Assembly: GCF_017161425.1 (NCBI RefSeq)
Contig: NZ_CP071057.1
Span: 2,729,501-2,793,500 of the forward strand
Direction: 5' to 3'
DNA from: Marinicauda algicola
GTDB lineage: Bacteria; Pseudomonadota; Alphaproteobacteria; Caulobacterales; Maricaulaceae
Length of the DNA stretch: 64,000 nucleotides
Numbering within the stretch: the stretch's first letter is position 1; each line of letters starts with the position of its first letter. A program made the translations under genes and the position numbers. This document shows positions 9,495 through 17,494 of this stretch, piece after piece. Under the pieces are notes generated by a model that had not been told where the DNA came from, searched no databases, and saw only the letters and a program-made list of their open reading frames with translations.

Positions 9495-9830
9495 TCAGTC
9501 TCGTTCGGCACGCTTGGGCGGGCGATTCCAGTGCAGCGACCATGCAGATTTGTCGTCGTCCGATTGGAAGAGATTGGCGCGGATCGGCTGCGCGAAGCTG
9601 GGATCGTCGAGTTGGAGCGAAACATACTCGCCGGCCTTTTCGCCGGTGCGCTTCCAGCCGGCGCCGACCTCCGGACCGGCCTCCTCGCCGAGATGGATGC
9701 GATAGTCCGGCGCGTTCTCGGCGTCGGACGGCTCGGCCGGAATGATGGTGAGATCGCGGTAGAGAGTCAGAGTATGAACACGCCCGACGAAACGGGATTT
9801 CTCGCGGGTGAATTGTCCGATCTGCGTCAT
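9495..9830 (-). CDS. DUF736 family protein, copy 1
   Basis: A 111-residue protein of the DUF736 family, common on alphaproteobacterial plasmids and integrative elements between traF-like and transglycosylase genes; function unknown. The family look is MTQIGQFTREKSRFVGRVHTL at the start (here split by a glycine turn), then YRIHLG, GAGWKRT and LDDPSFAQPIRA. It starts at 9830 after an AGGAG. A second, more compact copy lies at 18472-18786. The acidic and basic residues alternate, and no membrane segment or enzyme motif is visible. Confidence 0.85.
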   Translation of the reverse strand: MTQIGQFTREKSRFVGRVHTLTLYRDLTIIPAEPSDAENAPDYRIHLGEEAGPEVGAGWKRTGEKAGEYVSLQLDDPSFAQPIRANLFQSDDDKSAWSLHWNRPPKRAERD

Positions 9831-9864
9831 GGAAGTCTCCTGTGATTGGGGTTTGAGGCTCGTC

Positions 9865-10410
9865 TCAGTGCGTCGGCGCGCGCCACTGGTAGCGGCCGTC
9901 GCCTTCCTCATCGGTCCAGAGCGGGATCGCGCGGCCGATGACGGAATTTGCGGGGATGGGTCCGAAGTAACGTCCGTCGAGGCTGTCGCGGACCTGCCCA
10001 TTCATGAGGAAGATTTCGCCGTCCGCGATCACGCGGCAGCCGTGCCAGGTGGGCAGCTCACGGCCGAGACGATCACGCTCCAGCGCTTCGCCAACCTCGA
10101 GGCTATCGACGGTGATGGTGCGGCCGACGCGACACACGCGCTGTCCCGGCAGGCCGATGACGCGCTTCAACAGCGGCACGCCGCGTCCGACATAGCCACG
10201 CTCCGCAATGAAGGTGGCGAGCGGTTCGGGCGGCGTGACGGCGACCAGTTCGGGCGCCTCAAGTCGATCCGCCGGCTCGATGGTATAGAAGCCGATGGGC
10301 GCGCTCGCACTGGCGTTCCAGATCAGTTTTGTTGGTGTTGGTATGAAGGCGGCGATGGCCATGCCCATCGTCACGAAATACGTCACCATGACGTAGCCGA
10401 AGCGGCTCAT
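9865..10410 (-). CDS. traF: S26 signal peptidase, TraF-like pilin-processing protein
   Basis: A 181-residue membrane-anchored serine peptidase of the TraF/LepB (S26) type. In RP4, TraF cyclises the TrbC pilin. One N-terminal membrane segment (residues 7-25) is followed by the catalytic serine in NASASAPIGFY (Ser36) and the general-base lysine in PLLKRVIGLPG (Lys82); the tail YFGPIPANSVIGRAIPLW is also family-typical. It overlaps the DUF2840 gene by ATGA. Its presence implies that a pilus was once encoded nearby, yet no pilin or trb gene is seen in this window. Confidence 0.88.
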   Translation of the reverse strand: MSRFGYVMVTYFVTMGMAIAAFIPTPTKLIWNASASAPIGFYTIEPADRLEAPELVAVTPPEPLATFIAERGYVGRGVPLLKRVIGLPGQRVCRVGRTITVDSLEVGEALERDRLGRELPTWHGCRVIADGEIFLMNGQVRDSLDGRYFGPIPANSVIGRAIPLWTDEEGDGRYQWRAPTH

Positions 10411-10925
10411 GGTGCGATCCTCCGCCGTTGGAGCCAGGCGGCGTGCTGATCGGGCGTGTAGGCGCGCGGCTCATGGCCGGCGGTCAGACGGTTATGGACA
10501 TGCCGCCAATGCTCCGGCGCCACGTCCGCCGGATCGAGGCCGAGGGCGTCCACAGCGTCGATCGCCTGAAGCGCCTGGCTGACCTTCGGCCAGCTTTCGA
10601 GGCGCAAGAGGATGTCGCCGCCCGGTCGCACGAACGGCAGCGTCGAGAACGGCTCACCGCGGCCGACTGCGCGCACGACGTCAATGCGTGAGCTGATCGT
10701 TCCAAAATCGTTGGACGCCCAGCGCACAAAGGCAAAGATCGTGTTCGGCGCAAAGCCGACGATGCTGCGGCGACGGTCGAGGATCTGTTCGTAGCTCTTC
10801 TGGCCGAACCTGATCCAGTTCTCGATCTTCTTCTGCTGCCAGGTTAGCTCAACCAATGTGGTGAAAGGCGCAGGACCGTCCGGCTGCGGACGACCGCGCA
10901 CGCGGCGAGCCGCATTGCCAGTCAT
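10407..10925 (-). CDS. DUF2840 family protein
   Basis: A 172-residue protein resembling DUF2840, which is regularly found beside traF-like and parA genes on alphaproteobacterial mobile elements. Visible family stretches are TLVELTWQQKKIENWIRFG, FAFVRWASNDFGT and PGGDILLRLESWPKV. No catalytic motif or membrane segment is apparent. The ATG at 10925 follows an AGGAG and overlaps the methyltransferase stop by 4 bases; the long open stretch upstream of it is antisense to the methyltransferase gene. Its role in transfer or maintenance is unknown. Confidence 0.82.
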   Translation of the reverse strand: MTGNAARRVRGRPQPDGPAPFTTLVELTWQQKKIENWIRFGQKSYEQILDRRRSIVGFAPNTIFAFVRWASNDFGTISSRIDVVRAVGRGEPFSTLPFVRPGGDILLRLESWPKVSQALQAIDAVDALGLDPADVAPEHWRHVHNRLTAGHEPRAYTPDQHAAWLQRRRIAP

Positions 10926-11707
10926 GGAATGTCTCCTGTGATGGGTGAGGATTGGCGCGCGGGCGCGGCGCCTGCGTCGCGAAACGGCAGCACGGCGGCG
11001 ATGCGCGTGCGGGCGCGGTCGGCCATGTCCGCATCGATCTCGCAGCCGAGATAGCGGCGACCGGCGAGCCGGCAGGCTTCGCCGGCCGCACCCGATCCGG
11101 CGAACCAGTCGCCGACGAATCCATCTGCGGGGCAGCTCGTGCGGATGAGAATTTCGAGAAGCGCGGTCGGCTTCTCCGTCGGATGGATGGCGCGGCCGTG
11201 GCAATTGCGCAGGTGGACGACGGAGCGCATGAGGCGCGGCCCGCCGTCGTGACTGACATAGTGACCGGCCTCGATATGGCCGGTGTGCGGCGGCCGGCGC
11301 TTGCGGAGCACGGTGCGCGGCGCAGCGTCCGGCGTCGTCTGCACGTCGTTGTAGACGACGCGCCAGCGTGCGTCGGCACGGTAGAACTGGACGGCCAGCT
11401 CATGCACTCGCTTGAAGCGATCGGCATGGAAGCTGCTGCCGTTCTGCTTTTCCCAGACGATCTCCTGCGCGTAGCGGAAACCGGCGATGGCGAACTGATC
11501 TGCGGTCGCCATGAAGCTGCGCAGTGAGCCGAACACCCAAAGCGAGCCGGTCGGCCGCAGCGCATCATGAGCGATTGTCAGCCAGCCATCGACGCGCCGA
11601 TCCCAGGCCAGCGACGTGTCGCCGCAGGGTGGATCGGCGAGGATCATGTCGAAGGGGCCACGCTTCGGCATGAGGTTGCGGCAGTCGCCGGTGAGGACTG
11701 TTAACAT
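10922..11707 (-). CDS. orphan site-specific DNA methyltransferase
   Basis: A 261-residue amino-methyltransferase with beta-class order: the catalytic motif IV is near the N-terminus (LADPPCGDTS, residues 24-33) and the AdoMet motif I is near the C-terminus (DWFAGSGAAGEA). A conserved HPTEKP lies just before motif I. Motif IV reads DPPC rather than the common DPPY/DPPF. No partner nuclease gene is adjacent, so it is probably a regulatory or anti-restriction methylase of the mobile element. It is coupled by an ATGA overlap to DUF2840, the position often taken by parA in related elements. Confidence 0.85.
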   Translation of the reverse strand: MLTVLTGDCRNLMPKRGPFDMILADPPCGDTSLAWDRRVDGWLTIAHDALRPTGSLWVFGSLRSFMATADQFAIAGFRYAQEIVWEKQNGSSFHADRFKRVHELAVQFYRADARWRVVYNDVQTTPDAAPRTVLRKRRPPHTGHIEAGHYVSHDGGPRLMRSVVHLRNCHGRAIHPTEKPTALLEILIRTSCPADGFVGDWFAGSGAAGEACRLAGRRYLGCEIDADMADRARTRIAAVLPFRDAGAAPARQSSPITGDIP

Positions 11708-11717
11708 CGCACGGCGC

Positions 11718-11987
11718 TCAGCGTTCGCCGCGCTCGTCCGGCGTCAAACGACGCGCCGGGAACACGCGGCCGACATTGGTGTCGCGGGTGGATTTGCGCG
11801 CGCCGATTGCCGACCAGGCTTGCAGGTCTTCGACGGCATAGACGACACGCCCGCCGATCTTGCGATAGGTCGGCCCGGTGCCGTAGGTGCGGTGTTTCTC
11901 CAGCGTGCGGATGGAGATTCCGAGGAAGCGCGCGGCATCAGGCGTGCGCAGGAGTCGCGGCGGCAGGTCCGCCTTCGGATCGGCCAT
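11718..11987 (-). CDS. AlpA/excisionase-like helix-turn-helix regulator
   Basis: An 89-residue DNA-binding protein with one MerR/excisionase-type helix-turn-helix: LLRTPDAARFLGISIRTLEKH followed by a wing GPTYRKIGGRVVYAVEDLQAW. AlpA-like proteins activate excision or other mobile-element genes. A good ribosome site (AAGGTG) precedes the ATG at 11987. It lies 10 bases upstream of the methyltransferase and is probably the first gene of the transcript that runs to the relaxase. Confidence 0.85.
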   Translation of the reverse strand: MADPKADLPPRLLRTPDAARFLGISIRTLEKHRTYGTGPTYRKIGGRVVYAVEDLQAWSAIGARKSTRDTNVGRVFPARRLTPDERGER

Positions 11988-12133
11988 AGATCACCTTTGG
12001 TTCGTCGTGGGTGCGGCTGTCGGTGGCGACAGCGGGCTATGGCGAACCATGGCGAAGCATCGGCGCCCCGTAGCGTGCCGCATTTGCGCCTATGGGCGGA
12101 CGGCACCCCTGACGGTGTGATGATGGAAGCGGA

Positions 12134-12682
12134 TCAGCGGCGGCGCAGCTTGATGGGATAGTGCAGCAGATCGCGATAGCCGCCGTGCATCATATGCAGG
12201 CCGGCGGCGACCAGGCGCCGGGCCTTGTTCTTGCGAGGGTCGCTTTCCCAATCGGTCTTGTCGCCGCGAAAGCCGAACAGTGCTTCGGCGATGCCGCGAT
12301 AGCTCACTCCGTTCAGCCGAGCGTCGAGCGCGCGCAGCGACAGCGTGTGAAATTGGCGAAGCTGATCCGGCATGGCGCGAAACGCGCCGCCCGGCGGGCG
12401 CCCGTTGAGGTTTCGCCAGAACCGCCGTGCGGAGTGGACGCGCAGCTCGAACAAAGCGTCGAACGGCAAGGTCACAGCATAGGCGGCGCCTATGCCGGGC
12501 GGCGCTTCTTCAAGCCAGAATTGATGCGTGACGCCATTGGCCTGCCAGACGCCATGCCAACCATCTTCTGCCTGTCTGAGATCGACATCATGCAGACGCG
12601 GCAGCGTCAATGGCAGCGATGTTCCATCAGTGGCCGACAAAGCAGGTGTCAGCAATACGGCGTCTGGCTGCAGGCGTGGCAT
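12134..12682 (-). CDS. DUF2285 domain protein (possibly the 3' part of a split gene)
   Basis: A 182-residue protein ending in a DUF2285 domain (RAMPDQLRQFHTLSLRALDARLNG, then YRGIAEALFG and RRLVAAGLHMMHGGYRDLLHYP). DUF2285 proteins occur on many alphaproteobacterial mobile elements and look DNA-binding. In related proteins the DUF2285 part is often joined to an N-terminal DUF6499-type domain. Here that domain lies in another frame (12627-12917), overlapping by 56 bases, so this is either a separate, coupled gene starting at 12682 or the second half of a frameshifted gene. Confidence 0.75.
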   Translation of the reverse strand: MPRLQPDAVLLTPALSATDGTSLPLTLPRLHDVDLRQAEDGWHGVWQANGVTHQFWLEEAPPGIGAAYAVTLPFDALFELRVHSARRFWRNLNGRPPGGAFRAMPDQLRQFHTLSLRALDARLNGVSYRGIAEALFGFRGDKTDWESDPRKNKARRLVAAGLHMMHGGYRDLLHYPIKLRRR

Positions 12683-12917
12683 CCAGAACAGCGATTGGCG
12701 ATCCGGCGGGAGCTGCGGGTCGCGCGGGAAATCGCAACCCCCATCGCTCCGAAAACGCCGTCAACGTGCTTGCGCGCGGCGTCTTCCGGCGATTGATCTG
12801 CTCGAAATCGCGATGATAGTCCCCATCGCGTCGAAGATATTCCCAAGCGAAGCCCGCGGCCGGGATTGTGCTTGCATGCTCGTAGGCCGCGGGCGAACGC
12901 CAATCGATGCTCAGCAT
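12627..12917 (-). CDS. DUF6499-like transcriptional-regulator domain (possibly the 5' part of a split gene)
   Basis: A 96-residue frame starting SIDWRSPAAYEHASTI, with AGFAWEYLRRDGDYHRDF, which is the hallmark of the DUF6499 regulator-like domain. It has its own ribosome site (GGAG before the ATG at 12917). The sequence stays domain-like to about SPIAVL, then changes to GATPAARRR-type residues exactly where the other frame starts to read WMPRLQPDAVLLTP. A one-base insertion or two-base deletion near 12688 would restore a single DUF6499-DUF2285 protein. Confidence 0.65.
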   Translation of the reverse strand: MLSIDWRSPAAYEHASTIPAAGFAWEYLRRDGDYHRDFEQINRRKTPRASTLTAFSERWGLRFPARPAAPAGSPIAVLDATPAARRRIADTCFVGH

Positions 12918-13011
12918 GGCGTCTTCTCCGTGTCCGACCGCAATGCGGCCATCGGATGGAGAAGTTTGCCAATGTTCGATAGGGTTTGAAGCCGCAGTTA
13001 CGAGATATGTT

Positions 13012-13028
13012 GATCGCGCGGCGCGATC
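13012..13028. promoter_or_regulatory. 17-base palindrome upstream of the DUF6499/DUF2285 gene
   Basis: GATCGCGC and GCGCGATC flank one base. It lies about 95 bases upstream of the start at 12917, in an otherwise gene-free stretch (12918-13144) whose AT-rich part (13030-13060) could hold a promoter. An operator is the simplest reading. Confidence 0.3.
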
Positions 13029-13144
13029 GATTTTGGTTTCTTTTTACTTAACATTTCTGGAGTTGTTTGGCGAGCCGCGCAGAGCGCGGCGAGCGCGGAA
13101 TTTGAGCGCGCCGATGTTGGCGCGCGGCGTCAGAAGACGCGAGA

Positions 13145-13179
13145 GAAAACCCGTGGAGCCCCGTCATCGACTCCACGGG
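13145..13179 (-). terminator. rho-independent terminator after the DUF932 gene
   Basis: On the minus strand, 9-base arms CCCGTGGAG and CTCCACGGG (13150-13158 and 13171-13179 on the plus strand) with a 12-base loop are followed by TTTTCTCTC. It begins 10 bases after the DUF932 stop. Confidence 0.75.
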
Positions 13180-13188
13180 TCAGAGTCC

Positions 13189-14031
13189 TTAAGATGCTTT
13201 CAGTCGCTGCATTCCTTCCGCCAGCGTCCACAGCGCGCGGTTGAGGGTCACGTTCTGGTCGATGCCGTTGATGGGCCGGGACTGGCTGCGGCGGATACGG
13301 CCTTCGGCGTTGCGCTTGCGGCCATGCAGGCCACCGCGAATGATGTTCTCCTGAATGACGTTGAATGTGGTCCACAGGCTGCGGCCGACATCCTCGTGGC
13401 GTCGCGGTTCGATGATCTGCTCGGGCCGCAACGGGCTTTCGTCCTCACTATAGCGGGCGACAAGGCTCGCCTCCGCGAAGACTCTCCGCTCGTCGTCGGA
13501 TAGCCGCACCGCCTTCATACCCTCGCTGGCGTCGATCAAGCGCGGGAAATCGTCCGCGACCGTGTAGACGCCTTCAATGATGTCATGCTGGATATTGCCC
13601 TTGTGCGGCACGCGGACCTCCTCGAACCGCTCGCCTGCGATCATGCTGTTGGTGCAGACAAACCGCAGCATTCCGGCGAACATCTGATAGGCGGACGTGC
13701 CATCGTGCGAGTTCACGATGATGACCTCGGCGGCTTCCGGCTTGCCGATGCCGTCATCGCGGCGCAGGCGCAACATATGCTTGGCGTGGCCGTGGCGAGC
13801 GCCATCGCGGGGAACCGACTGGACGGCGAAGAATGGAAACCATCCTTCCCGGCGCAACCCCTCCACGATGTCGATCGTGGGGACATAGACGTAGCGCTCC
13901 GAACGGCTGTCGTGCGCCTCGCGGGCAAAAATGGATGGGACGTGGTTATACAGCGCCTCATTGTCCAGCGGCTCATAGCCGCTGATCTGATGGCTGTTGC
14001 GTCCGAACCGGGTGGCGAGCTGATGATGCAT
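13189..14031 (-). CDS. DUF932 domain protein
   Basis: A 280-residue DUF932 protein, a family related to phage/plasmid-like proteins of unknown function that is standard on conjugative elements. Recognisable parts are the N-terminal RYVYVPTIDIVEGLRREGW, the central VIIVNSHDGTSAYQMFAGMLR and RFVCTNSMIAG. The ATG at 14031 follows AGGAG. The gene carries a 5' leader that is repeated almost exactly in front of parB, which suggests shared control. A clear terminator follows the stop. Confidence 0.87.
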   Translation of the reverse strand: MHHQLATRFGRNSHQISGYEPLDNEALYNHVPSIFAREAHDSRSERYVYVPTIDIVEGLRREGWFPFFAVQSVPRDGARHGHAKHMLRLRRDDGIGKPEAAEVIIVNSHDGTSAYQMFAGMLRFVCTNSMIAGERFEEVRVPHKGNIQHDIIEGVYTVADDFPRLIDASEGMKAVRLSDDERRVFAEASLVARYSEDESPLRPEQIIEPRRHEDVGRSLWTTFNVIQENIIRGGLHGRKRNAEGRIRRSQSRPINGIDQNVTLNRALWTLAEGMQRLKAS

Positions 14032-14036
14032 GGTGG

Positions 14037-14160
14037 TTCTCCTATGGGCTTGGGTTGGAGCGCAGCGCTGCGCTGCAACCCTGCCCGTCGGCGAGACCGG
14101 GGTAGAAAGGCGCAAGGGCGGCCGGGACGGAGGGGGATCGCCCGGCCTGCACAAGCGGAT
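14037..14160 (-). repeat. duplicated 5' leader, copy 1 (upstream of DUF932)
   Basis: About 120 bases that recur with few differences at 22727-22848. Its core (14052-14081) is a near-perfect 30-base inverted repeat: GGGTTG and CAACCC outside, AGCGCAGCGCTGCGCT inside. A second hairpin has arms GGCCGGG and CCCGGCC. Similarity between the copies continues more weakly to about 14280 (ATCCGCGCGGAAGG, GGGGAGACCG). The rest of the 344-base gene-free stretch (14161-14375) shows no gene I can support. Confidence 0.85.
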
Positions 14161-14375
14161 GAAGACATGACGACAGTGCGAAGCACGCATCCGCGCGGAA
14201 GGCTGGGGAGACCGTCCCGGCCGAGCGTCAGCGGCCCCTTGCGCCGCGCGAGGGCAGCGCCCTTAGCAAGAAACCATGCTGTCCTTGTATTGCGGGGCTG
14301 AGAACGAAAAATCGAGACCTGGAAGTCAGTGCGGACGCGGTGTGCGACCTCCTTTCATAATGGACTTCAGCTTAG

Positions 14376-14906
14376 TCAGGGGCGTGAAACGGTCGAACTG
14401 GTGTCTCGGCGCCAAACGGAAATCGGCACGGTTCCATCCGGCCGGGGTGGAACCTGCCAGCTCAGCACATTGTCTCGTAGGGTGAAGGAACGTGTCTGTA
14501 CCTGTCCGCGCCAGTTCGGGAATGACGAGTCCTCGATCGCGAAGCGTAGCGTTTGTGCCGCCCAGTCGACGCTGAGTGAGCCGAAATGTGTGCTGGATCC
14601 TATGACCGCAGCGCGCATCTCGGCGTCTGTGCCCCCTGCCTTATCTCCGGCAGCGAAATTCGGTCGCTCGGCACTGAAGATTTGCAGGGCGTAGCGCCCC
14701 GCGTCGTCGATCATCAGCCGGCCTTGCGGCGCGGCGTCATAATCGCGCGTCACCGAGCCATCCGACATTCTTCGATCAGCGGCGACGAGCGCCCAGGTTC
14801 CGACGAGCGACGGCGCGGTCGCGCGCGCTGTTGCACATGCGGCGGCGGGCGCGGCCGTCACAAGCGCGAGCAGTGTGCGGCGGCGGAACAGGGTGGGCGC
14901 GTTCAC
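14376..14906 (-). CDS. lipocalin-like domain protein, probable lipoprotein
   Basis: A 176-residue exported protein. The N-terminus RRRTLLALVTAAPAAAC looks like a signal peptide with a lipobox-like AAAC, possibly Tat-routed because of the arginines. The mature part begins SLVGTWALVAADRR and fits the lipocalin-like (Lipocalin_5) family of small-molecule-binding beta barrels. It starts with GTG at 14906 and overlaps the SDR stop by GTGA, so it is the second gene of the SDR transcript. The ligand is unknown. Confidence 0.75.
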   Translation of the reverse strand: MNAPTLFRRRTLLALVTAAPAAACATARATAPSLVGTWALVAADRRMSDGSVTRDYDAAPQGRLMIDDAGRYALQIFSAERPNFAAGDKAGGTDAEMRAAVIGSSTHFGSLSVDWAAQTLRFAIEDSSFPNWRGQVQTRSFTLRDNVLSWQVPPRPDGTVPISVWRRDTSSTVSRP

Positions 14907-15601
14907 AACAAGCCCCCGCCATCGACATCGACGACCGCGCCCGTCATGAATGGGTTCGTCATCACGAACAGATAGGCGGATGCTAGTTCCTCCGGCGTTG
15001 CAACCCGTTTGACCGGGAGCGCGTTGGAAGCACGCTCCAGTGTTTCCAGGCGCTTTGCCGAGTTTGGTTCACCCCATTGCGATGTGTCGGTCACGCCGGG
15101 GCTGATCACATTCACGCGACGCGGCGCCAACTCCTTGGCGAGATGCTTTCCCGCCGAGTCCACGGCGGCGTTGACGGTCCCCTTAAGAACGGTGCCGGCG
15201 CCATATTTGCGCGATACCTGGCCTGAAGTGAGCGTGATCGAGGCCGTCGGATCGAGATATGGCAGGGCCACACGGATGGCGTTCAGGGCGCCGAACAATT
15301 TGGCGTCAAAGGTTTCTTGCAGATGTCCGCTCGTCAGCGTCGCCAGCGGCGGTGCGCCTTGGCGAGACCAGGCCGTGTAAGCGAGATGATGGATCGGGCC
15401 GATACGGCCGAAAGCCGTTTCCATCGATGCCTCATCGGTTACGTCAGCGACAATCCCTTCCGCGCCCTCGGGTGCGTTCGCCGAGCGACTGAGCGCGAAG
15501 GCGCGCGCGCCTGCCTTCACCGCGAGTTCGGCGATCGCCCAGCCGATGCCGGTGCTTCCACCCACGACGACCACGCTGCATCCTTCCAGCGAAGCACTCA
15601 T
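14903..15601 (-). CDS. atypical SDR-family oxidoreductase
   Basis: A 232-residue short-chain dehydrogenase-like protein. The nucleotide-binding motif GGSTGIG (residues 14-20), the NAG-equivalent region and the C-terminal ELAPRRVNVISPGVTDT and VDVDGGGLL are all present. The catalytic region reads TSGQVSRKYGAGTVLKGTVNAAV, so there is no YxxxK at the expected spacing; the serine is kept. It may work by a variant mechanism or bind ligand without catalysis. A GGAGG ribosome site precedes the ATG at 15601. It is divergent from a CGNR regulator, which probably controls it. Confidence 0.85.
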   Translation of the reverse strand: MSASLEGCSVVVVGGSTGIGWAIAELAVKAGARAFALSRSANAPEGAEGIVADVTDEASMETAFGRIGPIHHLAYTAWSRQGAPPLATLTSGHLQETFDAKLFGALNAIRVALPYLDPTASITLTSGQVSRKYGAGTVLKGTVNAAVDSAGKHLAKELAPRRVNVISPGVTDTSQWGEPNSAKRLETLERASNALPVKRVATPEELASAYLFVMTNPFMTGAVVDVDGGGLL

Positions 15602-15651
15602 GAAAAACCTCCTCTGACCCGCAAGCCGTCGTTTTCGATCGCGTCTTGACC

Positions 15652-15707
15652 TGTAACCGATTTATCAGGTTACATTGTCATTCGCTACGTAACCTGTCAA
15701 ACTGGTT
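15652..15707. promoter_or_regulatory. two AACC-N9-GGTT operator-like palindromes
   Basis: TGTAACC (15652-15658) and GGTTACA (15668-15674) form the first palindrome; AACC (15691-15694) and GGTT (15704-15707) form the second with the same 9-base gap. Their centres are 36 bases apart, between the divergent SDR and CGNR genes. They are good candidates for the CGNR regulator binding both sides. Confidence 0.55.
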
Positions 15708-15735
15708 TCTCTTCGATTGTCGTGCACCCTGACAC

Positions 15736-16326
15736 ATGCTTCCAGTGACAGCTTCGGTTCCAGACCCAGAGGAGGTTCGCGACGGCTTCCGCTTTCGTGG
15801 CGGACATGCTGCTCTCGACCTCACGGCCACGCTGACGGGCCGTCTTAAGGAGACGCAGCGCGATCTTCTCGCACAGCCCGAGGACGTCTTGCGCTGGCTG
15901 CGGGCGGCCGGGTTCGACTGCGCGGCGACCGCGCCGGACGATCGCCTTTTGGCTGCCGCGCGACAGCTACGGGAAGCGGTCTATACGCTTGCGATGAGGC
16001 GGCTCGCTGAGCAGACGCTGCCTGCAAGCGCCCGCACGATTCTCAACAATACGGCAGGATTGCCCGCGGCGGCGCCTGAGATCGCGGCAGACGGCCGAAT
16101 GCGATTGCGTGGCGATGCGGCTTCGTTGCTGACCCTTGTGGCGCGCGAGGCGGTCAGCTTGCTGGGCGGTGAGATGGCCGACCGGATTCGTCAGTGCGAG
16201 GGCGACGGATGCGCCATCCTGTTTCTCGACACATCTCGCTCCGGCGATCGCCGCTGGTGTTCCATGACGGCTTGCGGGAATCGGCACAAGGTTGCCGCCT
16301 TCCGTCAGCGCAGGGAGAAACCGTAG
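15736..16326 (+). CDS. CGNR zinc-finger (ABATE-type) transcriptional regulator
   Basis: A 196-residue protein with an N-terminal ABATE-like stress-binding domain (FRGGHAALDLTATL, then VLRWLRAAGF) and a C-terminal CGNR finger: CEGDGCAILFLDTSR, then RRWCSMTACGNRHKVAAFRQR, which gives the zinc cysteines and the namesake CGNR. Such proteins are predicted DNA-binding regulators that often sit beside the genes they control. It is divergent from the SDR-lipocalin pair with twin palindromes between them. Confidence 0.85.
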   Translation: MLPVTASVPDPEEVRDGFRFRGGHAALDLTATLTGRLKETQRDLLAQPEDVLRWLRAAGFDCAATAPDDRLLAAARQLREAVYTLAMRRLAEQTLPASARTILNNTAGLPAAAPEIAADGRMRLRGDAASLLTLVAREAVSLLGGEMADRIRQCEGDGCAILFLDTSRSGDRRWCSMTACGNRHKVAAFRQRREKP

Positions 16327-16460
16327 CGTAGTCGACTAGGCGGCGCCAACTGGATCGGGATGTTGGCGGCTAGGGAGCTTAAACCCGAAGCATCCTAGTC
16401 GCTCTGATTGCGATGCTCGCGGGTAGCCGGATGCCTGTCAGACAGCGATGCATCCGGGAA

Positions 16461-17489
16461 TCAGCGATACGAAGAATGGATCGGCTCGCGGATCAAGACA
16501 GCCTTCATTGGCGCGCTTGCGAGCACGTCCGGCGCATCGTCGAAGGGTGCAACCATGCTCGTTACCAGGGACGCATCGAGGCGCTTGGCGTCCAGATACG
16601 CCATCGCCTTCTCGATATTGGGTCGGCCCTGGCCGCGGCCGGTATAGAAATGAATGCCGCGGATATACATGTCCATCATCGGCATCTCGACATCGCCGAA
16701 ATGGCATCCGACGGAAGAGCACTGGCCTTCCGGTTCGGTTGAACGGATGGCGCAGCGCAAAGCGTCGGCGTCCATGCTCGCATCGACGGTGATTGCGTAG
16801 CTGCCCGCGCGTCGCGGCGGCGCCTGCTCGATCGAGTTGGCGCCGAGCTTTTGTGCGATCTCCAACCGTGGCCGGTCGGTGTCGATATAGTCGATCCGAC
16901 CGGCGCCGGCTGCCCGCGCGAATCCGACGGCGTAGAGAGCGACCGATCCGCAGCCACCCATGATGAGCACGTCGGCGCCGGGCGTGATCTGGAGGTGCGG
17001 TACGGTCATTTCGTAGCCGAAGGGAATGTTGTCAGAAAGCGACGCCCAGTGGACGAAATCAGCGCCCGGCGGCACCGGCACGAGGCTGGCGTTCGCATGC
17101 GGCACACGAACGAGATCGGCGAACAGACAGCCGAAAGTGTCGCTCACGGGAGAGCCGAACGCTGCGCCCCTCGGGTAATGCGCGCAGGTGTTCGGCTTGC
17201 CGCGTCCGCATCGGTGACAATAGCCGCAGGAGATGTGCCAACTCACCACGACGATCTGCCCGATGTGGAAGCGGGCGCCCGGTCCCGCCTCTACAATCTC
17301 GGCGATCGCCTCGTGACCCAAGGCGCAGGGCCGGTCGAAGGGCGAGGGTCCGCGGATCATACGCACGTCGAGGTCGCAGGTCGTCGCCGCGATCGGACGG
17401 ACGATGGCGTCCTCGGGGTGAAGGATGCGCGGCTCCGGCGCGTCCCGCCATTCGAGAGCGTCGGCTCCTAGAAACCAAAGCTGGCGCAT
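16461..17489 (-). CDS. zinc-dependent alcohol dehydrogenase, MDR family
   Basis: A 342-residue medium-chain dehydrogenase with both zinc sites: catalytic Cys38 and His59-Glu60 (ALGHEAI), and structural cysteines 88, 91, 94 and 102 (SCGYCHRCGRGKPNTC). The NAD(P) site is the Rossmann stretch VLIMGGCGSVALYAVGFA. The frame is open far upstream, but the true start is the ATG at 17489, just 5 bases after the tautomerase stop. With the tautomerase it forms a two-gene unit opposite a TetR gene; the substrate is unknown. Confidence 0.88.
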   Translation of the reverse strand: MRQLWFLGADALEWRDAPEPRILHPEDAIVRPIAATTCDLDVRMIRGPSPFDRPCALGHEAIAEIVEAGPGARFHIGQIVVVSWHISCGYCHRCGRGKPNTCAHYPRGAAFGSPVSDTFGCLFADLVRVPHANASLVPVPPGADFVHWASLSDNIPFGYEMTVPHLQITPGADVLIMGGCGSVALYAVGFARAAGAGRIDYIDTDRPRLEIAQKLGANSIEQAPPRRAGSYAITVDASMDADALRCAIRSTEPEGQCSSVGCHFGDVEMPMMDMYIRGIHFYTGRGQGRPNIEKAMAYLDAKRLDASLVTSMVAPFDDAPDVLASAPMKAVLIREPIHSSYR

Positions 17490-17494
17490 GTGGC

